A model generated the notes under the pieces. It was not told the DNA's origin, did not search any database, and saw nothing but the letters and a program-made list of their open reading frames with translations. A stretch of DNA of 64,000 nucleotides from Sedimentisphaera sp050251615 (GTDB taxonomy: Bacteria > Planctomycetota > Phycisphaerae > Sedimentisphaerales > Sedimentisphaeraceae), in contig JBFWMM010000008.1 of assembly GCA_050251615.1 (NCBI GenBank), forward strand, positions 1-64,000, written 5' to 3'. Each line of letters opens with the position of its first letter. Position 1 is the stretch's first letter. Position numbers and translations under genes: made by a program. Positions 9,128 through 17,016 of this stretch are shown here, in pieces.

Positions 9128-9150
9128 ATCTTAAATCTGGAATTAGAAAC

Positions 9151-10248
9151 TCAAGCCCTGCCCGCCTCTATACAACGCTTCACGATTTCGCTGCTCACAG
9201 GATGCGCCCACTGCCTGTCTTTGACATAAGCACAGCCGACTCCCTCAATCAGAGCGAATCGCGGCCAGCCGCCAACGGCCTTTTTATCGTGCGAGAGAAG
9301 CGAAAGGATATCCGTAGTTTTCATCTCGGCGGGAATGGCTGTCGGCTGTTTCAGAGAGCTTAAAATCGCCCTTACGCGTTCGAGCCTGTCCTCTGAACCG
9401 ATGCCGAGCTCAAGCTCGATCATCGCCGCTACTGTCATACCAATCGCCACGCACTCGCCATGGAGCAGCTCGAAACCGCTGAGCGTCTCAACGGCATGCC
9501 CGATTGTGTGGCCGTAGTTAAGTATGCGGCGCATATTCTTTTCTGTTGGATCTTTTTCGACGACAGAAGCCTTTATGCGGCAATTGTAACCGGCAAGTTT
9601 CACCAGAACTGCTGAATCACGTGCGAGCAGGCCGCACAGGTTTGATTCAAGGAAGGCGAAGTAGTCTTCGTCCATAATTAACGCATGCTTTACAGACTCG
9701 CTAAGGCCGGAAAGGTACTGCCTTTCCGGAAGTGTGCTGAGTGTATCAGTATCAACGATAACCGCCGAGGGGTGATGGAAGCAGCCGAAGGCATTTTTGC
9801 TTATGCTTGAATCAACGCCCGTTTTGCCGCCGATGCTTGAATCCGCCTGCGATACGGTTGTTGTGGGCACTTGCAACACGGGCACGCCGCGCTTGAAAAT
9901 GGCTGCTGCAAATCCAGCCATATCACCCACAGTTCCGCCGCCGATGGACGTTATGATGCAGTCACGCCCGAGCGCTGCAGATTCCATCATCTCGACTATC
10001 TCAACAACTTTACCGATGTGCTTGCTCACTTCTCCGGGCGGGTTTATCACGTAAACGGGGCACCCTGTGGAGATGCTGTCTATCCAGCCGGCATCCGCTA
10101 CATTGCTGTCGGTTACGATTATATTTTTACGGCCACCGGATAGCTCGGCAATAAGCTCTGCACTCAAAATACCGCTACCGATTATCACCTCATACGCGCC
10201 GGCAACACTTGCCGGCACCGTAACTGATTGTCTGTCAGATTCGATCAT
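9151..10248 (-). CDS. aroB: 3-dehydroquinate synthase
   Basis: AroB converts DAHP to 3-dehydroquinate, the second step of the shikimate pathway, using NAD+ and a divalent metal. The 365-residue chain contains the family blocks SIGGGTVGDMAGFAAA (NAD-binding), FKRGVPVLQVPTTTVSQADSS in two segments, GGKTGVD, the lysine-bearing SESVKHALIMD and the metal-ligand HTIGHAVE and HGECVAIGM segments. Length is standard. It converges on rpoN and follows fabZ and the Hc1-like gene on the minus strand, but a terminator lies between it and... its own promoter side is shared with that of a gene ending at 10344, so it probably has an independent start. ATG start; no strong ribosome site seen. Confidence 0.95.
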   Translation of the reverse strand: MIESDRQSVTVPASVAGAYEVIIGSGILSAELIAELSGGRKNIIVTDSNVADAGWIDSISTGCPVYVINPPGEVSKHIGKVVEIVEMMESAALGRDCIITSIGGGTVGDMAGFAAAIFKRGVPVLQVPTTTVSQADSSIGGKTGVDSSISKNAFGCFHHPSAVIVDTDTLSTLPERQYLSGLSESVKHALIMDEDYFAFLESNLCGLLARDSAVLVKLAGYNCRIKASVVEKDPTEKNMRRILNYGHTIGHAVETLSGFELLHGECVAIGMTVAAMIELELGIGSEDRLERVRAILSSLKQPTAIPAEMKTTDILSLLSHDKKAVGGWPRFALIEGVGCAYVKDRQWAHPVSSEIVKRCIEAGRA

Positions 10249-10276
10249 ATACTCAAATCAGCCTTAATTATTTTAC

Positions 10277-10320
10277 ACAAAAAAAGGCCGTAGCTCGCCT
10301 ACAGGCAAAACACGGCCTTT
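10277..10320 (-). terminator. Intrinsic terminator after the FabZ-type gene
   Basis: On the minus strand AAAGGCCGTG (10320-10311) pairs with the CGGCCTTT arm (10290-10283) around a 20-nt loop, and the second arm runs into a stretch of T residues. It sits 24 nt after the FabZ-type stop and separates that gene from aroB. Confidence 0.8.
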
Positions 10321-10343
10321 CCAAAGCTTGTGATGGCATTTCG

Positions 10344-10817
10344 TCAGACATTCATTCCTGAAATCTCACACTCAAACACCATAACACCATTGACAAAGCC
10401 CTGCACCTGAGCCGTATATTTGCGGCTCTTCATCTTGGAGATGTGGCACAGCATATAAAGCCTGTCTCCGGGAACAACCGTACCTCTGAAACGCGCTGAT
10501 TCGATGCCTGCAAAACCAATAAAACCTTTAAGTCCATATATCTTTTTCATATAGATGCTGGAAAGCTGTGCGGCAGCCTCAATCATAATCACGCCCGGCA
10601 TAATCGGCCGGCCCGGAATATGACCGCGTACCCAGAACTCACCATCAGTGAGGTCTTTGAAACCAACGGAGTTGTGGTTGTCTTTGTCGTACCATACAAC
10701 CCCGTCAAGTTGCTGCATTTCGTAGTTTTGCGGGTTGAACTTGAGTATTTCGTCCTTTCCGAAAAGGGCGTTGTTCAAATCAACCTGGTCGATGTTAAAT
10801 AGTAGTTTTGGAGGCAT
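10344..10817 (-). CDS. 3-hydroxyacyl-ACP dehydratase, FabZ type
   Basis: This hot-dog-fold protein of 157 residues should dehydrate 3-hydroxyacyl-ACP in type II fatty acid synthesis. The signature GHIPGRPIMPGV at 65-76 contains the catalytic His66, and Glu80 in MIEAAAQ is the second catalytic residue. Both are intact. N-terminal 35 residues (FNIDQVDLNNALFGK) are longer than in E. coli FabZ. An AAGGAC site lies upstream of the ATG. It is followed by a clear terminator and preceded at 18 nt by the small Hc1-like gene, with which it may share a promoter. No other fab genes are nearby. A role in lipid A or outer-membrane lipid supply is possible but not shown. Confidence 0.88.
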   Translation of the reverse strand: MPPKLLFNIDQVDLNNALFGKDEILKFNPQNYEMQQLDGVVWYDKDNHNSVGFKDLTDGEFWVRGHIPGRPIMPGVIMIEAAAQLSSIYMKKIYGLKGFIGFAGIESARFRGTVVPGDRLYMLCHISKMKSRKYTAQVQGFVNGVMVFECEISGMNV

Positions 10818-10834
10818 TATAGTCCTTTAGCTGC

Positions 10835-10999
10835 TTAGCGGAGGTCGAGAATCTTAGCTCTGATTTCCTGCGCTAAAGCCTTCAGCTCCTGCATAGACTT
10901 ACGAACCCTTGTGCCGGCAGCCTTGTTGCCTGCTTCTGCCTTCTGAACGTCGGCTTCTGCAGTTTCCACAATACTTTTAAGTGTATCAAACTCTTGCAT
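10835..10999 (-). CDS. Small histone H1-like (Hc1-type) protein
   Basis: A 54-residue frame reads MQEFDTLKSIVETAEADV at its start and continues with alternating Lys/Arg, Ala and Glu in a strongly helical pattern (KAEAGNKAAGTRVRKSM, then LKALAQEIRAKILDLR). This matches the N-terminal region of chlamydial Hc1 and the short Hc1-family proteins found in planctomycetes, which are thought to associate with DNA. It has an ATG with an AAGGAG site 7 nt upstream and a candidate promoter with a perfect TTGACA box about 80 nt upstream. It lacks the long Lys/Pro/Ala tail of full Hc1. Family assignment is from my reading of the pattern; DNA binding is inference. Confidence 0.75.
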   Translation of the reverse strand: MQEFDTLKSIVETAEADVQKAEAGNKAAGTRVRKSMQELKALAQEIRAKILDLR

Positions 11000-11056
11000 A
11001 AACAACTCCTTGATTTACTCAGGGTGTAAAAAAATAGGTTAAATAACAACGAGTAA

Positions 11057-11084
11057 AATTTAAGAAGAACGCGCGTTTTGTCAA
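11057..11084 (-). promoter_or_regulatory. Candidate promoter for the Hc1-like/FabZ genes
   Basis: On the minus strand a perfect TTGACA (11084-11079) is followed after 16 nt by TAAATT (11062-11057). The predicted start would give a leader of about 50 nt before the Hc1-like ATG. Confidence 0.45.
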
Positions 11085-11198
11085 AGTAAAAAAGCCCTGT
11101 AAAGCCCAAAAAAGCCGTTATTTTAAGCTTAAAACGCTATTTTAGGGTGTTTTGCGACAAATAGCTCTGTTTTTTACCGCCGGCAGGGAGATGTTCTG

Positions 11199-11227
11199 TT
11201 GGCGTAAGCGTGTGAGTTTGTTAGAAT
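11199..11227 (+). promoter_or_regulatory. Candidate promoter of the phage-CII-like regulator
   Basis: TTGGCG and TAGAAT are 17 nt apart, ending 41 nt before the ATG at 11269. An AAGGA ribosome site follows at about 11256. Confidence 0.4.
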
Positions 11228-11268
11228 ATGTGTGCGTTACTTAATCTGTTCTTTTAAGGAAAACGGCT

Positions 11269-11739
11269 ATGAATACCGACTTGAGCTGTATGCATCTGCA
11301 CTTCAAAGATATTATGGATAGACACGAAATTACCATCGACCAGCTTGCCGAAAAGAGCGGCTACGCGAAGAGTACTATATACGAATACACCGGCGGCTCA
11401 AAGCAGGGCAAGTATATGATGTGGCCGGCCTTGCTCACGGCTCTCTTCGAGCTGACCGGCGACAGCGAACTTTTTTTGTCAGGGCGCAGGGAAATCGTGT
11501 GTTATGAGCAGCCGCGAGACAGCTACGATATGAATGAGATAAAGGTTCTGGTTGAAAATACCCGAGCTCAGGCAATGTTGCTTGAGTCTATCGCCGAAAT
11601 CTTCGCCGATGGCATAATAGACAAGAACGATGCGGATAATATCCGCAGATTCAATCAAGCGAGTATGGATGCGGTGTGCCTGATTCTCCATACCAAAGAA
11701 GCCATAAACAACAGGTTTAACGATGCGATTCGCAAATAA
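11269..11739 (+). CDS. Helix-turn-helix regulator resembling phage CII/CP76-type proteins
   Basis: The 156-residue protein has an N-terminal helix-turn-helix: ITIDQLAEKSGYAKSTIYEY (about residues 22-41) reads as a lambda-repressor-like fold. The C-terminal half (about 85-156) is helical, with repeated acidic and hydrophobic residues (VENTRAQAMLLESIAEIF). The domain order and size resemble the phage regulatory CII/CP76 family; that link is a judgement from pattern, not a search. It stands alone with its own promoter and ribosome site between the divergent Hc1-like gene and a 600-bp empty stretch. No integrase, capsid or excisionase genes are near, so it is either a domesticated regulator or a leftover. 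Confidence 0.6.
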   Translation: MNTDLSCMHLHFKDIMDRHEITIDQLAEKSGYAKSTIYEYTGGSKQGKYMMWPALLTALFELTGDSELFLSGRREIVCYEQPRDSYDMNEIKVLVENTRAQAMLLESIAEIFADGIIDKNDADNIRRFNQASMDAVCLILHTKEAINNRFNDAIRK

Positions 11740-12353
11740 TGCGCGGCAATGCCCTGACTTCGGCGGAAATTGTTGTAAACTTTTTGAAAGTGGTGTTTTT
11801 GATAGCTTCAGAAGAGTTTTGTTGCCAAGTTGTGTTTGCAGTATCTAAGTTTCTATCGGCATTATCTTTTTCTTTCGTACAACCAGGCTTTCTGAAAAAC
11901 TTCGAAGAAGAGGCTCGCCTGTTTAACTCTCTTTTGCGGCAAGGAAAGCGGTTGCCTGCAAGAATATTCGCCATATCACAATGGCAAGACTCGCCTATCC
12001 CGACAGCAAGCGGAATATGTACGGTAATGCCTGTGTAAAGCATTACAAGCAGATCTGGTAGATTGAGAAGTGCTTCAGGATCAAGCACCCCCCCCCAAGA
12101 TACGCCCGATCCGGCACCTGGCACCGAAGCGCATAAAGGCGCACATCATCATATGCTTTATCGCTCTGAGCTGTGCGAAAAACCTTGCATACAGGGTGAT
12201 GCTTCGCTTTGAGGCGATGTCTTTGCGTTTGCATTTCGTTATAATTATCATTGCTCGCGAGTGCGCAGGGAAAATACTTTGAAACAAACGACGTTATGTT
12301 ATAATTCAGAAATTATGAAAATATCGCCTGCAAAGTCATAGAAGGGATTTGGG
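11740..12353. other. 614-bp stretch without a supportable gene
   Basis: No open frame here has both a ribosome site and a recognisable product. A run of nine C residues is at 12088-12096. A minus-strand frame across 11717-12124 is open but shows no family and reads into the G-tract at its N-terminus. The right end contains the promoter of the next gene. It may hold a decayed gene. Confidence 0.6.
12279..12305 (+). promoter_or_regulatory. Candidate promoter of the exported metallophosphoesterase
   Basis: TTGAAA is followed after 15 nt by a perfect TATAAT at 12300-12305, 48 nt before the ATG. The spacer is slightly short. Confidence 0.45.
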
Positions 12354-13451
12354 ATGAAACTAACAAGAAGATCATTTGTAAAGATAAGCCTGCTGGTACC
12401 GCTTGTCTGCGCGGGCGGGTGCAATTTTACATCACTCGCACCGTCTCATAAGCGTTGGACAATCGCCGTGATACCTGATACGCAGTACTATGTACGAAAC
12501 GATGAGTATGCACCGATATTTACAGAGGTAACGCGCTGGCTCGCTGACCACAAACAGGACTACAACATCCAACTGGTGCTTCATCTCGGCGATATTGTCG
12601 ATAGAAATAACGACCACCAATGGACAAACGCCAAGCGTTCTTTGCAGGTTCTCGACGGCAAACTGCCTTACGTTCTTTCAGTCGGCAATCATGACCTCGG
12701 CAGCGGCGTTGGTACTGACCGTTCTACCATGCTCAACGATTACTTCAAACTGAGCGACAACTCGCTTAACGAAAAGATATTCGGTGGTAGCTTCGAGGAA
12801 GGCAAGCTGGAGAATGCGTGGTATCATTTTGAGTGCGAAGGCCGCAATTATGTGATTTTCTCCTTGGAATTCGGGCCGAGGACAGAAGTGATACAGTGGG
12901 CGAAGTCTGTGGCAGATAAAAACCTCGATAAGTCGTTTATCCTTGTTACTCACGAGTTCATCGATCAGGAGTCCACGCTTTTCAGCGATGACGGGTTTGC
13001 CCGTCATACAACCCCGCACACGAAAAATAACCCGCATGCCTACGGCATTAACAACTTCGGAACTGTGCATTGCGGGGAAGAACTTTTTGATGCGTTCATC
13101 TCGAAGTATTCAAATTTTGAACTCGTACTAAACGGCCATTACAAGGCGTTTGACAAGACTGGCCCGGGGCCTGATGACGTGAAACACAGAGTAAACGCGC
13201 TGGCCGTTTCACGCCGCCGCGACAGCTACAAAGACAGTCGCTCTGTTCATCAAATGCTCTTCAACGCACAATGGGCCCCGAAGGGGGGCAATGGCTGGAT
13301 TCAGCTGCTTGAGTTTGAACCTGACGGAAAGGTACAGGTTCAAACCATTTCGCCATACCTGATGAGGACATCGGAAGATAAAACTGCCTGCCGCAAAACG
13401 GGCCCTGATATGCAATATTCGTTTGTCTTGCCAGCGCCAATACACAAATAG
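12354..13451 (+). CDS. Exported calcineurin-like metallophosphoesterase
   Basis: The 365-residue protein starts with a twin-arginine-like TRRSFVK at 4-10, a hydrophobic stretch and a possible lipobox ending at Cys23, so it is probably exported as a folded protein and perhaps lipidated. The catalytic di-metal motifs follow: PDTQ near 41, GDIVDRN near 79, GNHD near 111, then VTHEF and GHYKAF histidines. These are the calcineurin-like phosphoesterase motifs in correct order. The substrate (phosphomonoester, diester or nucleotide) is not readable. An AGAAGGGA site lies upstream. It stands alone between an empty stretch and the convergent E2 gene, so context gives no pathway. Confidence 0.85.
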   Translation: MKLTRRSFVKISLLVPLVCAGGCNFTSLAPSHKRWTIAVIPDTQYYVRNDEYAPIFTEVTRWLADHKQDYNIQLVLHLGDIVDRNNDHQWTNAKRSLQVLDGKLPYVLSVGNHDLGSGVGTDRSTMLNDYFKLSDNSLNEKIFGGSFEEGKLENAWYHFECEGRNYVIFSLEFGPRTEVIQWAKSVADKNLDKSFILVTHEFIDQESTLFSDDGFARHTTPHTKNNPHAYGINNFGTVHCGEELFDAFISKYSNFELVLNGHYKAFDKTGPGPDDVKHRVNALAVSRRRDSYKDSRSVHQMLFNAQWAPKGGNGWIQLLEFEPDGKVQVQTISPYLMRTSEDKTACRKTGPDMQYSFVLPAPIHK

Positions 13452-13600
13452 GAGCTACTGCGTAATCGCCTTTACAGCCATTCAATGGTAGTTAAAATGT
13501 TGTAAATGGAAAAAGTATTAGCGGTCTGCAAAAAACGCACACAGAAAAACTATCGATAATCTGAGTGCTTTGTGCAAAGTTTCAGCGTTTGTTTGCGCGT

Positions 13601-14932
13601 TTATCGGCAGAGATTTTCGGGGGTTTCAAGATTTTCGCGGACTCGGTCGAGGAACTGCGCGGCATACGCGCCGTTTACTACCTTGTGGTCAACGCTGATT
13701 GTCAGCGCCATCCTTTTAATCGATTCGACATTACGGCCCCTCATCATTAGCTCATCGCGCACGCGTCCTGCGCCTATTGCGTTTGCCTGCTTTGGTACAA
13801 CAATTGGGATAAACCATTCTACGCCGAGCGCGCCGAGGTTAGTTATCGTCATACAGGCACCTTCGAGATGCTTTGCGGTGAGTTCGCCGGCCTTTGCCTT
13901 GCTCACAAGAGATATTCTTTCCGATGCAATATCAACCAGTGATTTGTTTGATGCTCCTCTGCATACAGGCGCGAGAATGGCCTCGCCAATTTCGCTTGTG
14001 AGGGCTATGTCAACTTGCTCTGCAAGCAGGATGTCTGTCCCTGCGATTCTGCCGGTCATGTTAGGGTAATCCAGACAGGCCATAGCCGCCGCTTTAATCA
14101 GCGCATCGTCTATGGTTACGGCAACCTCCGCAGAAGCGCGAATCTCTTCGATTAGAGCACAAATTGCATCTACCTCGACAATCGTGTTGAGGTAGAAGCA
14201 GGGGGCGTTCTGTTTGGAAAAAGCCATGCTCTCTCCGACAATCTTCTGTGCTTTAGAGAGTGGAATTGTCTTACCGGAGGCGGCGAGTTCAGTGGTGCTT
14301 ACGCTTGCCGCTATTTCTTCCGGCGTAAGCTTTGCGCAGGATTCGGGTTCATATTTTGAAATGCTTTCAATTTGTTTGGCAAGTTCGTTTTGTCCTACAA
14401 GGCTGTTTTTCTGTTCATTGGAGAGCAGGAGGCCCTGCTTGTTTGAAAAAACAGCGAGAACCGCTCCCACAGGAATTTCTTCGCCGGATTTGGCGATTTT
14501 AGCCGCTAAAAATCCGTTCACAGGAGACTGCACGCCGAGCGCGGCTTTGTCTGTTTCAATCTCGACAAACTCTTCGCCCTCGCGCACTGAATCGCCTTCG
14601 TTTATGATGAATCCGGTTACAACAGCGCTTTGCATCGTTTCGCCGAGCTTCATCAGGCGCACAGCCTCAAAGCCCGCCGGCAAACTACAATCATCATCAA
14701 CTCGAATCCTCAAGAGAGGTGCTCCTACGGGCACAATCTCATCCATCCCGACAAGCACTTCCTCCACAATCCCATTTTCGGGCGAGTCCATATCCAGAGA
14801 GGCCTTGCTCGTTTCTATCTCAAATAACTTCTGCCCCTTGCTGACGGTCTGTCCGGCGGCAATCAGTATAGAGACAATCATTCCTTCTTTCATGGAGTTA
14901 CCCATATCAGGGAGCGTGATTTCTTTTATCAT
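13601..14932 (-). CDS. Dihydrolipoamide acyltransferase (E2-type) with two lipoyl domains
   Basis: This 443-residue protein has two biotinyl-lipoyl domains, with presumptive lipoyl lysines Lys43 (ETSKA) and Lys129 (ETDKA). A linker of about 60 residues follows, and then a CAT-like acyltransferase domain (about 220-443). The catalytic His416 is in DHKVVNG, where the canonical Asp of DHRxxDG is Asn420. I see no peripheral-subunit-binding domain between the lipoyl and catalytic parts. No E1 or E3 genes are adjacent. E2 enzymes transfer acyl groups to CoA in 2-oxo acid dehydrogenase or acetoin dehydrogenase complexes. It is last in a minus-strand run from 19981, 38 nt after the methyltransferase gene. 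Its complex and substrate are unknown. Confidence 0.82.
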   Translation of the reverse strand: MIKEITLPDMGNSMKEGMIVSILIAAGQTVSKGQKLFEIETSKASLDMDSPENGIVEEVLVGMDEIVPVGAPLLRIRVDDDCSLPAGFEAVRLMKLGETMQSAVVTGFIINEGDSVREGEEFVEIETDKAALGVQSPVNGFLAAKIAKSGEEIPVGAVLAVFSNKQGLLLSNEQKNSLVGQNELAKQIESISKYEPESCAKLTPEEIAASVSTTELAASGKTIPLSKAQKIVGESMAFSKQNAPCFYLNTIVEVDAICALIEEIRASAEVAVTIDDALIKAAAMACLDYPNMTGRIAGTDILLAEQVDIALTSEIGEAILAPVCRGASNKSLVDIASERISLVSKAKAGELTAKHLEGACMTITNLGALGVEWFIPIVVPKQANAIGAGRVRDELMMRGRNVESIKRMALTISVDHKVVNGAYAAQFLDRVRENLETPENLCR

Positions 14933-14970
14933 AGCGAAAATATTGTCCGGTTGTTTCTGATTTGGCGAGG

Positions 14971-15867
14971 TTATTTTTTGTTGTATTTGTCCACGACGGC
15001 CTTGATTTGTCTGATGTGTTCGGGTGTCGTTCCGCAGCAGCCGCCTATGATATTTGCACCAGCTTCGATGAGGTTGCCGGTTAAAGAAGCCATAAACTCA
15101 GGCGAATCGGGGTAGTTGTCAACGCCGTTGATATTTGTCGGCATGCCGGCGTTGGCATGGACGAGAATCGGCGTCTCAGGCGCCGCGCCGCGAATCTGCC
15201 GCACAATTTGAATCATTTTCTCGAATCCGTTGCCGCAGTTGGTGCCTACGATGTCAGCGCCGGCCGCAATTGCTGCCATTGTGCCCTGTTCGGGGGATAT
15301 TCCCATCATTGTGCGGTACTCGCCACGGACTGTCGGGTCGTAGGTGAAAGTGCAGATGATTTCAAGCGTGGTGTTTTCTTTTGCAGCTTTGATTGCCACA
15401 ACTGCCTCTTCGATGTCGGTCATGGTTTCTATGCATACCGCGTCAGCGCCGCCTTCTTCGAGAGCCTTTGCCTGCTCCGTGAAACTGTCGTACATTTCCC
15501 GCTCGCAGATGTCTCCCATCATCAGGATTTTTCCGCAAGAGCCGATGGAGCCGATTACCCAGCATTCTTCGCCAGCCGCGCGCCTTGACAGCTCTGCAGC
15601 GGCCTTGTTGATTACTGCGGCTTTATCGGAGAGGTTGTAATGTTCGAGTCTGATTGATGTGCTGCCGAAACTGTTTGTTTCGACCATATCAGCGCCGGCA
15701 TCAATGTATGCCTTTGCCACTTCGTAAACAACTTGCGGATTCTCTATGCACATTTTATCGGGGCAGTCGCCGGGCAGCAGCCCTCTTTCCTGAAGCATGG
15801 TTCCCCAGGCTCCATCGGATACCAGTACCCGTTTCTTTGCCGCGGCGCTTATTTTTTCTCTTGCCAT
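14971..15867 (-). CDS. Homocysteine S-methyltransferase-domain protein (MetH N-terminal type)
   Basis: The 298-residue TIM-barrel protein carries the zinc-thiolate motif of homocysteine methyltransferases: Cys211 in GTNCGNG and Cys277-Cys278 in GGCCGTTPEHI. DGAWGTMLQ near 18-26 and ETNSFG at 63-68 are further family marks. It corresponds to the first module of methionine synthase, without the folate, cobalamin or reactivation domains. Known relatives methylate homocysteine from S-methylmethionine or partner with a corrinoid protein. An AAGGAT site precedes the ATG and the gap to the DRTGG gene is only 14 nt, so they are probably cotranscribed. Methyl donor and acceptor are not established by the neighbours. 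Confidence 0.85.
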   Translation of the reverse strand: MAREKISAAAKKRVLVSDGAWGTMLQERGLLPGDCPDKMCIENPQVVYEVAKAYIDAGADMVETNSFGSTSIRLEHYNLSDKAAVINKAAAELSRRAAGEECWVIGSIGSCGKILMMGDICEREMYDSFTEQAKALEEGGADAVCIETMTDIEEAVVAIKAAKENTTLEIICTFTYDPTVRGEYRTMMGISPEQGTMAAIAAGADIVGTNCGNGFEKMIQIVRQIRGAAPETPILVHANAGMPTNINGVDNYPDSPEFMASLTGNLIEAGANIIGGCCGTTPEHIRQIKAVVDKYNKK

Positions 15868-15881
15868 TTATTTATCCTTTG

Positions 15882-16991
15882 TTATTGCGCCTGCAGGTCG
15901 AACTGCTCAAGAATGTAGTCCACATCTACATACTCTTTAACCATTTCTTTTGTTTTAAGGATTTTATCCGTATCGCTTGCCTGAATCTTGAACAGCAGGT
16001 CTTTCATCCTCGCTGAGACGGTATATGTCTCTTCTTGCGTGTAGAGTACGGGTATCCCGCTTGCCACAAGCAACTCAAGTATCTCATCGCCAGGCATAAA
16101 ACCACCTGTCAGAATGAGCCCGCCGCTACAAAAGCTTTCGTGGTACGCCTTTGTTTTGGAGAGGCTTATCGCCAGCAGTATGTTGTCGAGGCGGTCTCCG
16201 GGTGTGATAATCAAAGAACGTGGTTTAATGTATTTCATTGCGTTAACCGGCTCCATTGCCGCGACTACAACATTGTCTATCACGTTTTCAAAAGCGTTGT
16301 CTCCACAGGGTCTTTCATAGCCGAATGTCTCGGCGATCTGTTTGATGCGGTATTTTGTGAGAATCTTGTAGTACGGAATTGCACCGAGAAATTTGAGCCC
16401 CATATTGCCGAGCCCCTTGCTGACAGTTGCCACGACCTTGTCGTACTTGTCCACGCGCACCTTATTCTGTATAACGCCGATAATTTCTACGTTATGCTGT
16501 TTGAACAGGGAGAGAGAGAGGTTGATTTCGTCGAGCATTTTCCCGATACCGCCGGGCGCCACTATTATCACCTTTGCACCCGTGAGCTCGGCTACGCGCG
16601 CGTTCGAGAGGCCAAAGCAGCTTCCAACACCAGCATGTCCGGTTCCCTCAATAAGCGTGATTTTGTGTTCGGCATTTATTCTACCGATAGAATCGAGAAC
16701 CTTGTTCTCAAGACGGCTCTGATCGGGGTTGTTTATGAATGCCTGCGTGAAGCCGCGTTCAATCGCTATCGGCGAAAGGTCTTTCGGCACGGTCGCCTTA
16801 TGCCCGAGCCCGTCCATCAGCAAAACCGCATCCTCATCAAGCATTTCACCATCATGTATGACGTACTGCTGTCCGACCGGCTTTGTGTAGCCAGGGTCGT
16901 AGCCCATATCCTTAAGGACTTGCATGAGCCCCAGCGTTACGCTGGTTTTGCCACAGTCTTTAAGCGTGGCGCTGATATAAATGTTGTTCAT
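15882..16991 (-). CDS. BioD/CobQ-like P-loop protein with C-terminal DRTGG domain
   Basis: The 369-residue protein has an N-terminal dethiobiotin-synthetase-like P-loop domain (KDCGKTSVT at 11-19, ALIEGTGHAG-like segment ITLIEGTGHAG near 110). Its C-terminal half resembles the DRTGG domain (TPGDRLDNILLAI, GGLILTGG). The same pairing is found at the N-terminus of long phosphotransacetylases and as stand-alone proteins of unclear role. No phosphotransacetylase catalytic domain is present. GGAGG precedes the ATG. It lies 25 nt after the ABC exporter and 14 nt before the methyltransferase. A regulatory or sensing role is a guess; I would name it only by domains. Confidence 0.8.
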   Translation of the reverse strand: MNNIYISATLKDCGKTSVTLGLMQVLKDMGYDPGYTKPVGQQYVIHDGEMLDEDAVLLMDGLGHKATVPKDLSPIAIERGFTQAFINNPDQSRLENKVLDSIGRINAEHKITLIEGTGHAGVGSCFGLSNARVAELTGAKVIIVAPGGIGKMLDEINLSLSLFKQHNVEIIGVIQNKVRVDKYDKVVATVSKGLGNMGLKFLGAIPYYKILTKYRIKQIAETFGYERPCGDNAFENVIDNVVVAAMEPVNAMKYIKPRSLIITPGDRLDNILLAISLSKTKAYHESFCSGGLILTGGFMPGDEILELLVASGIPVLYTQEETYTVSARMKDLLFKIQASDTDKILKTKEMVKEYVDVDYILEQFDLQAQ

Positions 16992-17016
16992 TTGCCTTGC
17001 CTCCGTTGTTACAGCA

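Noticed and set aside
11717..12124. 135-codon minus-strand frame reading into a G-tract
   Set aside because: No ribosome site, no family and low likelihood; described only as part of the empty stretch.
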